Under the pieces are notes generated by a model. The model saw only the letters and a list, made by a program, of their open reading frames with translations, was not told the origin of the DNA and made no database searches. The position numbers and the translations under genes were made by a program. From Thalassobius vesicularis (lineage in GTDB: Bacteria > Pseudomonadota > Alphaproteobacteria > Rhodobacterales > Rhodobacteraceae): a DNA stretch of 64,000 bases. The stretch is from assembly GCF_004799325.1 (NCBI RefSeq), contig NZ_SSMD01000011.1, positions 62,001 to 126,000 of the forward strand. Direction: 5' to 3'. Shown in pieces: positions 56,824-64,000 of this stretch (its first letter is position 1; every line of letters starts with the position of its first letter).

Positions 56824-57211
56824 CGGGCAGACCTCCCTCCGCCATCAATGTGTAGAGGTACTGATGAATACCACCCTCGGATACACGCAAACGACGGTGC
56901 CAGCTGTGGAGCCCTTCATCGGTTAACTTGCGTGCGAAAGGCTGTTCAAAATCTTGAGGTCCAATACCAATCGAATTGAATACTGGAGTCCACGAAATGC
57001 TCCCGCCTGAAAAGGTCCTGCGAATAAACTCAGACGCATAAATAACAAACCCAGCTGCAGTGCTCTTAAGGACTTGGCCCGTATCAATACGCAAAGTCAG
57101 AAGGTTCTGCAGTTTCTGAAATTCTTCATCGGTTACGTTGTAGGTATGAAGTGGGCGACCATCTGCTTCTTCCAATTCGTTGCGCGCAAGAATGTCCCTT
57201 ACGATCTTCAC
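56741..57211 (-). CDS. DruH-like protein, N-terminal piece
   Basis: 156 residues. RPLHTYNVTDEEFQKLQNLL, GFVIYASEFIRRTFSGGSIS, LTDEGLHSWHRRLRV and YTLMAEGGLPDALM match the N-terminal domain of STY4851/ECs_5259 proteins as I know them (LYRY..TD.E...L, YAAEWWRR, EGGLP). The last 25 residues overlap the next gene in another frame and look non-native. In the family about 150-200 more residues lie between EGGLP and the part encoded downstream, so an internal deletion with frame change is likely. Confidence 0.65.
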   Translation of the reverse strand: MKIVRDILARNELEEADGRPLHTYNVTDEEFQKLQNLLTLRIDTGQVLKSTAAGFVIYASEFIRRTFSGGSISWTPVFNSIGIGPQDFEQPFARKLTDEGLHSWHRRLRVSEGGIHQYLYTLMAEGGLPDALMADPRTARMASVTSGRKRGRCACV

Positions 57212-57284
57212 TTAGACTGCCCTTCTCTTCTAGGTGTTGTGCAGTCCCCCACATCAAATGACGGACCGCTCCTTTCACCCGCCA

Positions 57285-58775
57285 TCACTTTTCCAATTTC
57301 ACATAGGTGACGTAAAAACCCTTCGCCATCCGATGTTCCTGCAAACGGTCCCCGAGAGAAAACCCTCCAGACTTAACTGGTGCCTGGAAAATATCGAGCC
57401 CACGATCAAGGACAATCTTCCAACCTGTATCCGTCACAATATCCCTGGCATGTGCAGTGCCAGAGGTGTCGAATGCCCAAGTAAAATCCACCCCGGATCC
57501 AAGGCAGGCGGTACTGATCGACTCAAGAAGCTCTCTCTGCTGAGCGACATTGCCATCATCCGGCCCAGTGACGAGATGGACGGCAACCTGATCTTCGGGA
57601 GCCTTGCGCCGGATGACCATTTCCACGAACTCCATCATATTCCGGATCTGGTAGAAGAACCGGATATAGGGGTCGGTCACGATGATCCGCTTTGCGCCAT
57701 CGATATAGGGGCCAAAGAGGCTATCATAGCTGATGCCCTTGCGGTTCTCTGTGAAGACCTTATGGCCTTCTTCCAGCTTCGGCTGCGCAGGGACCGAATG
57801 CACGATCCTTAGGGTGGGCGCGCTCCCTGCTCCGTCGGGTTGTTTCATCCCATCGGTGGCGCGATTGACTTCCCGGAGCACCACATCTGCCCCCTGCCGC
57901 TGCTCTTTGGGATCCAGGGCAGGCTTCAAGTGATAGAATTGCGGGAATTCCTCCTCCTCGACTGTGGCGATCGGGCGTTTCTGCCCGTCCGATCCGGTGT
58001 AATGGAAGTCCACATCGGGATAGGTGCTGTCGATACGGGCCAACTGGTCCTTGACCCGCTTCCGGCTCTCCATGGCCAGCCGCAGGAGGTCTTCGACATC
58101 CTCTTCGGTCTCACCCCCATTGGGGAATAGCAGTTTCAGGTAGCCCGAGAGGGTCTTGAAGATCGCGTCCCGGTCTCGGGTCGAGATCTGTTGGCTGACG
58201 TGGAAATACTTGTCGGCCCTGTTCGAGAAGTCCTCAGATCGAAGGTGGCGCAGGATTTCAGCGAGGTAATCGACGATGAAGCCAAAGCCGCTGGTAAACA
58301 TCTCCCCTCGGATGACATCCACCTCCCAGCCCGGCAGGTAGGCATGCAGGCGATCAATGAAAGCCGAGTCATGGAATTGAGGTGGTAAAGCTTCAAACAG
58401 ATCACTGTTTTTCAGCATGAAGGGGACGTTATGGTCGGTGTTGCCAACAAAGGCAAAACTGGCCTCGGCCCCCATTGGGTTGACGCCACGGGAGAACGAT
58501 TTATTGGCCATGTAGTTTTTCATGATATCAACGAGGGCCTTGTTGGCCTTCTTTTCACGTCCCGCGAATTCATCGAAGGCCACAACATCCCAGAACCCAA
58601 CCAGACCAATCCGGCCATTGGAGTTGTTCACGAAGAGCTTGGGCACCGTCACCTCGCCCCCCGAGATCAGCTGCCCATGGGGCGAGAACTCAGAGTAAAT
58701 ATGCGACTTGCCCGTACCCTTGGGGCCCAGTTCGATGATATTGAAGTTTCTCTCAACGAAGGGAATAAGACGCAT
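57285..58775 (-). pseudogene. brxL: BrxL (BREX Lon-like protein), N-terminally truncated
   Basis: About 496 residues from an ATG at 58775; the frame is open, but not BrxL-like, to 58949. IELGPKGTGKSHIYSEFSPH is the Walker A region, LVGFWDVVAFDEFAG the Walker B, and FVGNTDHNVPFM the sensor segment; HDSAFIDRLHAYLPGWE follows. The C-terminus contains the Lon-like part. Normal BrxL has about 200 residues before KLLQLMRLIPFVERN; here that section is missing and the DNA joins to the 5' part of pglZ. The ATPase core survives, so a shortened protein could be made, started at the TGATG where the pglZ fragment stops. Confidence 0.82.
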
Positions 58776-59185
58776 CAGTTGCAACAGCTTGCTGCGATGA
58801 GGGCCTCGATGCGCCCCTGAGAGCGGTAGAACTCCATGTGATCCCGAACCACGCCTTCCAACTGCACCGGTAGACCCAGATCTGTCAGCCAGATAGCCGC
58901 TTGGTCGGCTTTGAACACGGCGCAGGCGAGTTGCAGGTCCAGCAGCCAATTTTTAGCCTCTTCGGGCGCGGGGCCATCATGGAACACCAGAAACTGTGCC
59001 TCTGGCTCTTGCCGCAGCATCCGGTATTTCAGGCCGAACTCGTTATTGGCTATCTCGACCTTTTGGACGCCCGACAGGTCTACGGCCTCAAAGGCCTCTC
59101 GCATGTCGCGGTCTGCGTCATACCAGAATACGATCCTGTGCTCTTCGAACAGCCGCTCCAGACTGGCAGTTATCCGGTCAGTCAT
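58775..59185 (-). pseudogene. pglZ: PglZ/BrxZ, N-terminal fragment
   Basis: 136 codons. RLFEEHRIVFWYDADRDMRE, VEIANNEFGLKYRMLRQEP, FLVFHDGPAPEEAKNWLLDL and RDHMEFYRSQGR form the N-terminal domain of BREX PglZ phosphatases. The alkaline-phosphatase-type catalytic domain (about 700 residues) is absent. Foreign codons end the frame at a TGA shared with an ATG of the brxL remnant. It overlaps the pglX remnant by 8 bp, the usual BREX gene order pglX-pglZ-brxL. Confidence 0.82.
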
Positions 59186-61166
59186 CCTTTGCCTCCAGAC
59201 CAGGGATCTTTTTCAAGGCTGATCCGAACTTCGGGTAGTTTGCCTTCACCCCGTCATCCAGGTCGATCTCGATCTGCTGTTGTGCCAGCGGGAAGATCAC
59301 CTCGCGCTCCCACTCGTTCAGCTCGTCGATCTGTTTCGCCACGACGCCCGCTTCCTTTAGCGCCTTGGTCCGCTGGCCTTGCGTGGCCGTCGGATCGTCG
59401 GACAGCTTCTCCAGCCGTTCCCGTTCCGCGATCAGCTTGGAGATGAACTCGCGCAGGTAGTCGTTGAGCAGCACCGACACCGTGTCGCCGCGATAGCGGT
59501 GCATGTAGATCAGGGCATTGAACGTCCCCTTGGGGCTTGAGAACATCCAGTAGATCGGGCGCTTCTTGTACCGCTTCACGTGGTCGGCGTAGAAATCCCT
59601 GGTGAAATACTTGCGGATGTCCTTGCCCAGGGCCTCCTCGACATAGCGCAGGTTCTCGCGGAAATGCGCCTCGCCGAAGGTCACGCGCAGGAATAGACGG
59701 AAGCGCTCGGTGATGTCATCGGCGAACCAGTCACCGTCGAGCACGGGGATCACGTTGTCCGCATCAGGCACGAAGCTCGGCTCGGGGATACGGGCGAGGT
59801 AATCCTCCAGCCGCTCGCCCTGATTGGCGAGGATCAGGCCCGGAGCGTCGAGGCTGTAGCGCCCGAACATGCAGCCCACGGCATAGCTGAGGAACTCGGC
59901 CATGGTATCCGCGCGCAGGCGGGTTTCACGGTCCTCCTCGGAGCCCTTCACGCCGTAGCGATAGGCGGGGTTGCAGGTGAGGGTGATCTCTTCCAGCGGC
60001 ACCTCGGGGGTCAGCTCGTCTTGCAGTCCATAGGCGTCGATGAAGATGCGGTTGTTCTCTTCCTCCAGCCGCTGCATCGCGTCCGTCATGCCCTGCCAAT
60101 GGGCGCGCAGACGGGCGTAGCTGGCCTCCAGCGTGTCGCCGCGATAGTCGGGCGAGAGCAGCGGGAGCGTGGTGAAATCCCAGGAGGTTTCGTAGGCGTC
60201 CCAGTCGGATTTGGCGATAGCATGGCCCGAATGCACCTTCAGTGTAAACAACTTGTCGACGACGGGAACCTTGGCCACTTCACCGGATTGGAAGTTGAGC
60301 GTTGGGTTGATCTCTGAAAACAATGCGGTGAATACTGAGGAATTCATAAAAGGCCCAACCTTGTCGAGCAGCTCCCTCTTTCCAAAGATGCAGCAGCCGC
60401 CATTATCAAAGACATATCCTGGACCAAATGCGCGAACAGCAAAGCGACCGGTCGAAACAGTCGACCAAGTCCACCCCGGCGTGAAGAAAAACTTTTCATT
60501 GGCTATCACAGAATGCGGGATAGCCTTTATCTCCGCGCCGCCGCCCTTCCAGTTGATGAGGAAGTCATTGAAGCCATGCCACTTCCTATAGCCACCGCCC
60601 TTGTTATACGGAGCCCACGTCTTATCCCCTGAGGTGAAGGCTTCGTCTGACTTTTCATCAAAGGATGTATCGCAAATGCTTACTTCCGGCCAAAAGCGCA
60701 AAAATCTTGCGTTGTCTGTAGTTGTATTGCCTTTTCGCGGATAGGCCATACTGCCCAGCGGCTCGCCATTGGAAAATGCCAGCCTCACGCTTTCCGACGT
60801 CCAGTAGGCGATCGGAGTCCCGGGGATTCTAGCTAGATCCGCGGCTGATACCTTGAACATGGCAGAAACATTCGTCCGACTGGCAACGCTCAAAAGGAGC
60901 GCAGACTTTTCCATTTCATTGCGGCCGTCCGTTAGCTTGATGAAAATGCCGGTCTTATCGGGCTCGGCGCGATTATTGGCAACGAATGCGGTTGTTGAAA
61001 CTACTGCGCCGCCGATTGAGTCAAATCCGCGCTCACCAATGTGCGCCATGGAAACTATTGAGGCCTTGGAGAGAAAATCTTCCCTGAACTCCTCAAATGA
61101 AGAAATGAACATCCAAGACTGCATGGAAATGAACGCCAGATAACCGTCCCGCGTACAAAGCATCAC
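59178..61166 (-). pseudogene. pglX: PglX/BrxX, C-terminal half lacking the methyltransferase core
   Basis: 662 codons against about 1200 in full-length PglX. It begins near DGYLAFISMQSWMFISSFEE, the block just after the catalytic NPPY of BREX methyltransferases, and continues with WKGGGAEIKAIPHSVIANE, FGPGYVFDNGGCC, NPTLNFQSGEVAKVP, YRYGVKGSEEDRETR and SSPKGTFNALIYMHRY. The SAM-binding domain and NPPY are lost. An in-frame TGA lies about 17 codons upstream of the first Met, so no normal N-terminus can be attached. The remaining part is the target-recognition and C-terminal region. brxA, brxB and brxC are also absent. Confidence 0.85.
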
Positions 61167-61275
61167 CCATGCGCCTAGCTCTCAACGACATAGATGGTCA
61201 GGACCAAGCGCAAATAGGTCAATTCCAAATATGAAGAACCAACGAGCGCTGCGAAGATTTCGACATACGCGGACA

Positions 61276-61488
61276 TTAGTTCATCTCTCCGCGCGACGGC
61301 TCGACGCGATTAGCCTCCGCCCAAGCGTTGAGGTCCGCGCCGCGGTAGATGATTTTACGACGCAGCTTGTAGTACGCTGGCCCAATGCGCTTATGGCGCC
61401 ACTGCGCCAGCTTCTGATGATCTCCGATGATCTCAAGTTCCGGATCGCCCAAAACGTAGTTGCGATCTTGCTCGAATAGATATGCCAT
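61276..61488 (-). CDS. AlpA/excisionase-like helix-turn-helix protein
   Basis: 70 residues. DHQKLAQWRHKRIGPAYYKL and KIIYRGADLNAWAEANR fit the HTH_17/AlpA fold: a helix-turn-helix, a short strand pair giving the Tyr-Arg contact, then a helix. Such proteins act as excisionases or activators of integrase genes on tRNA-linked islands. It lies downstream of the frameshifted cargo gene and upstream of the pglX remnant. The role is inferred from fold and position. Confidence 0.72.
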   Translation of the reverse strand: MAYLFEQDRNYVLGDPELEIIGDHQKLAQWRHKRIGPAYYKLRRKIIYRGADLNAWAEANRVEPSRGEMN

Positions 61489-61613
61489 ACTCTGTTTCCC
61501 TGAATGTCGTGTGTTACGGTTCAGGGGTTCAGGGTTGCGCTCAGATACCTTAGATTATGAAGGCGGACAAAAAGGACAAAAATACCGGATGAATTTTGTC
61601 CCTATTTTTGTCC

Positions 61614-62485
61614 CTATTTTTTTGGATTTTTGTCCATCTCGGATCTGATCTCAGAAATCGCGCGAGACAACGTCTTCGCGGAAATCTCATGGCCTGAAAG
61701 AGCCTCGACCTGACTTCGGACTTCTTTCAGACTCCCTTTGTGGCCCTCGGGGTAGAGCGTGCGGTAGGCCGACTTGATACTCTCTTTTTAGCGGGCCGCC
61801 CCCGCTTGGGTTCCAAGTTTCCCTGGCCTTCGAGACTTCTCAGGACACTTTGTTTTTGGATCACAGTAATTCGCCATGCCTTCGCACTCTGAAGGTCTAG
61901 GCACAAAGACCGACCACCAAAGCGCTCAGCAACATCGGGAAGAATATGCTCGTCCAGAACATCAGAAAGCCAAGGCGGGGCCTCATCGGGGACCACGTAG
62001 CGCCCGCGCTCGAAGACAAAGGGCAAAGTGTGGAAGCGGACCTGTGGCAGAAGTGACGACACTGAACCGAGATACTTGGCCTTCCAATCAGAGATTGTCT
62101 GCGTCGACGTATCCCATGGCTCGAAGTCTTCAGATCCAAGCTTGCGTAACCAGTAGTTTTCCAGCCCCGCCTCATCTGGATTGCTCGCTGCAATATAGCT
62201 CTCAAGTGCCGACATTTTCTGAAATAGCTTTGACCGCCCGCCACTAAGGACCGTTTCCATCCGCATGACCTGGCCATCGGGATTTGCTACGAATACCGGA
62301 AGTTCATTGAACGTCGAAAGAAAGGCGTCTTCACAAAAATCATCCGGAGAGCCAAACTCGTCGCCCAGCGCGAAATCCTCGCCCCCATATTTTTCAAACG
62401 CTACATGCGTCAGAGGAAGACGGAACTTTTGAAAGAACTCTTTCCAAAGCTCAGCCAGAGAGACGTAATCAGGAGGGCTTAACAT
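61614..62485 (-). pseudogene. Island cargo gene of unknown function, frameshifted near its 3' end
   Basis: The first frame (62485 to 61727) gives 252 residues starting MLSPPDYVSLAELWKEFFQK, with no domain I can name. It ends in RGRPAKKRVSSRPTARS-type codons. Adding one A in the A5 run at 61785-61789 would change this to RGRPAKKESIKSAYRTLYPE and continue through GHKGSLKEVRSQVEALSGHE and TLSRAISEIRSEMDKNPKK to a TAG at 61614. The second frame looks protein-like, so a one-base loss is likely. It lies 7 bp downstream of the integrase gene. Confidence 0.65.
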
Positions 62486-62492
62486 CCTACGC

Positions 62493-63692
62493 TTAATCCC
62501 TTTTGTTGCGCTCGGATGCGACGAATTGCGACCACTGCGCCATGAGATCGCGCCGCTTCTCTAGGAGGTCCGATCGTGCATAAGCCCGCTCGACATCAGA
62601 ACCGATTTTATGGGCCAAGCTCATCTCGGCGACCTCTCTTGGTGCATTGGCAGTTTCAGAAGCCCAGTCGCGGAAGGTCGATCGGAACCCGTGGACAGTG
62701 ACGCGCTCCTCCCCCATACGCCGCAACAACATGAGCATCGCCATATTCGAAAGCGGTTTATGTCTCTTTTGTCCCTCGAACACATAATCGGATCGCAATT
62801 TTTTCAGCGGCTCCAATATCTCGATCATTTCTTCCGTTAGCGGCACGCGGTGGGTCTCGCCCGTCTTCATACGCTCAGAAGGACATGTCCACAGGCGATT
62901 GTCAAAATCCAGCTCCGCCCAGCGCATCCCGAGAACCTCGCCAGTCCTCGATCCGCTAAGACACGTAAACATAAGCGCTTTCGCAGCCGTTGCCTTTCTC
63001 TCTTTCAGATCAGCAAAGAAGGACGGGACATCCCCCCAGCGCATCGCTTGGTGATGCTTGGGCTTTTTGACTACCTTCGGCAAAACACCAGCATCCTTGA
63101 TCGCGGTCACGGGATTTTCCCCTGAGCGAAAGCCCTTGGACTTAGCCACATCCAGAACGACTTTTAGCCGCTGCGACAAACGACGGGCTGTCTCGTGTTT
63201 TTCCGTCCAAATCGGAGATAGGCACATGAGGATTTCAGGCTGATCAATGCTATCGACTGGCATACGCCCAATTTTTGGGAAGGCATAATCACGAAGTGTG
63301 TTGATCCATTGCTGGCCATGTTTGGTGTTCTTCCAAGTCGGCATACGTTCGATGTGGACCTGCTGCGCGATTTCCTCAAAGGTCGGGATTTCGCGTTGCA
63401 CATTATATCGCGGGCTCAAGCCTTGCTTGGCCATCCTGCGATACTCCAAAGCCCGCTCTCGCGCTTGGTTTAGTGTGACGACATCTGCACCTCCCAACCC
63501 GAAATCGGTTCGAAGTGGGCCACCCTTGCTATTTCTCTGCCCTTTGACTGTTACTCGGACAATCCAACGACGTGCACCACTAGGGTCCACAACGAGATAC
63601 AGTCCGCTACCGTCGCCGTGACGCCCCGGACCAAGATTCTCGACAAGCTTCTTCGTCAGCTTTCCAGAAAGCACCGCCACAAAACATACCAC
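62493..63692 (-). CDS. int: Tyrosine recombinase (site-specific integrase)
   Basis: 399 residues, complete. An N-terminal DUF4102-type arm-binding domain (GLYLVVDPSGARRWIVRV) is followed by the core-binding and catalytic domains. The catalytic residues are in LSGSRTGEVLGMRW (first Arg), VHGFRSTFRDWASE (His-x-x-Arg), a His in LAHKIG and Tyr in RAYARSD. It is transcribed away from the tRNA-Ser whose 3' end lies 137 bp upstream, the usual layout of phage-P4-type islands. It probably catalyses integration and excision at that tRNA. An intact integrase in an otherwise decayed island is notable. Confidence 0.93.
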   Translation of the reverse strand: MVCFVAVLSGKLTKKLVENLGPGRHGDGSGLYLVVDPSGARRWIVRVTVKGQRNSKGGPLRTDFGLGGADVVTLNQARERALEYRRMAKQGLSPRYNVQREIPTFEEIAQQVHIERMPTWKNTKHGQQWINTLRDYAFPKIGRMPVDSIDQPEILMCLSPIWTEKHETARRLSQRLKVVLDVAKSKGFRSGENPVTAIKDAGVLPKVVKKPKHHQAMRWGDVPSFFADLKERKATAAKALMFTCLSGSRTGEVLGMRWAELDFDNRLWTCPSERMKTGETHRVPLTEEMIEILEPLKKLRSDYVFEGQKRHKPLSNMAMLMLLRRMGEERVTVHGFRSTFRDWASETANAPREVAEMSLAHKIGSDVERAYARSDLLEKRRDLMAQWSQFVASERNKRD

Positions 63693-63827
63693 ATTTCATA
63701 CCACCCAAGGAAAGCATATGAGGCAAATCGAAATAAATCCAACAAAAAGATGGCGCCCGTGAAGCTTTTGAAAAACAAAGAAAAAGGTCGCCTAAAGCGA
63801 CCCATTCAAAGCGACTAAAACTGTAAT

Positions 63828-63842
63828 ATGGCGGAGACGAAG
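63828..63842 (+). repeat. Candidate right attachment site in tRNA-Ser 3' end
   Basis: ATGGCGGAGACGAAG spans the CCA end and the first acceptor and T-arm bases of tRNA-Ser. The matching copy at 47748 differs at one base. Integrases of this type use tRNA 3' ends as att cores, so this is the expected position even if the left copy proves unrelated. Confidence 0.55.
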
Positions 63843-63918
63843 GGATTCGAACCCTCGATACCGTTCCCGGTATACTCCCTTAGCAGGGGAGCGCCTTCGA
63901 CCACTCGGCCACGTCTCC
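63829..63918 (-). tRNA. tRNA-Ser (anticodon GCU)
   Basis: Read on the minus strand, the acceptor stem GGAGACG pairs with CGTCTCC, followed by discriminator G and an encoded CCA. The anticodon stem CTCCC/GGGAG encloses the loop CTGCTAA, giving anticodon GCU. A long variable arm (ATACCGGGAACGGTAT) and the T-loop TTCGAAT complete a class II serine tRNA of 90 bases with CCA. Confidence 0.96.
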
Positions 63919-64000
63919 GCTGACCCGTATATGCAGCAAAGTCTAGGAAAACAAGGCGGTTTTTCAGCATTTTACGCCGCCCAACAAAACAAGGCAATTT

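Larger units (their letters stand above)
47748..63842. mobile_element. Decayed tRNA-Ser-linked defence/genomic island
   Basis: About 16.1 kb between a partial copy of the tRNA-Ser 3' end and the tRNA itself. It holds an intact tyrosine recombinase beside the tRNA, a frameshifted cargo gene, an AlpA-like HTH gene, truncated BREX genes and Druantia-like genes, all on the minus strand. GC content is clearly lower than in the first 46 kb, most of all in druE. The left boundary rests on a 15-bp match and is less certain than the right one. Between 47572 and 47908 I see only this match in AT-rich sequence with no gene. Confidence 0.65.

Noticed and set aside
57285-57700. A phospholipase D-type nuclease domain at the BrxL C-terminus
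   Set aside because: The C-terminal sequence lacks an HxK(x)4D motif; it is better explained as the normal Lon-like C-terminal region of BrxL.
63693-63828. A CRISPR array or small RNA near the integrase and tRNA
   Set aside because: The stretch is AT-rich but has no regularly spaced repeats and no convincing hairpin; no CRISPR-like array was seen anywhere in the window.

Overview
The base composition, the codon use and every well-conserved gene point to a chromosomal segment of an alphaproteobacterium of the Rhodobacteraceae, probably a Roseobacter-group organism. The evidence is an ImuA-ImuB-DnaE2 mutasome, a complete periplasmic nitrate reductase operon, Kdo/lipopolysaccharide genes, a TRAP transporter, a beta-ketoadipate module and a fused indolepyruvate:ferredoxin oxidoreductase. 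From 1 to about 46.8 kb the DNA is GC-rich and densely packed, with many 4-bp ATGA overlaps. From about 46.8 to 63.8 kb it is visibly richer in AT and full of broken genes.

Layout. (1) 1-2973, minus strand: imuA-imuB-dnaE2 for SOS mutagenesis; dnaE2 runs off the left edge. (2) 3.1-10 kb: napFDAGHBC behind an FNR-type site, a terminator, then a DUF2478 gene. (3) 10.1-22.6 kb: a surface-polysaccharide region with a phosphatase, sialic-acid-like (nonulosonate) genes (cytidylyltransferase, NeuC, NeuB, SDR, Gfo/Idh), two glycosyltransferases, three different Kdo-transferase (WaaA) homologues, kdsB and a HAD phosphatase. (4) 22.7-27.5 kb: a YeiH-type membrane protein, then pcaIJF with a tautomerase, and a TetR regulator. 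(5) 27.6-33.4 kb: a tight operon of two trimethylamine-dehydrogenase-like flavoproteins, a proline-racemase-family dehydratase and a ProC-like reductase, probably for N-methylated or hydroxylated proline. (6) 33.7-40.3 kb: an XRE-cupin regulator divergent from a D-amino-acid-oxidase-like flavoprotein, a TRAP transporter, an M81 (MlrC) peptidase and RidA. (7) 40.4-46.8 kb: an IlvD-family dehydratase and indolepyruvate:ferredoxin oxidoreductase, divergent from a LysR gene.

(8) 46.8-63.9 kb: a decayed mobile region ending at a tRNA-Ser(GCU). An intact tyrosine recombinase lies next to the tRNA 3' end, and a degenerate copy of that 3' end lies about 16 kb away. Between them are a frameshifted cargo gene, an AlpA-like HTH gene, pieces of a BREX system (3' half of pglX, 5' fifth of pglZ, 3' part of brxL) and a Druantia type III-like pair (druH in two overlapping pieces, and full-length druE). 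The outer flank holds remnants of IS3- and IS6-family elements and a dead conserved gene. The BREX set cannot be functional as it stands. DruE is the only large defence protein that still looks complete.

The strongest leads are the composite BREX/Druantia relic with its deletion scars, the three WaaA paralogues (one with Asp in place of the catalytic Glu), and the uncharacterised D-amino-acid/MlrC import-and-degradation cluster with paired operators.
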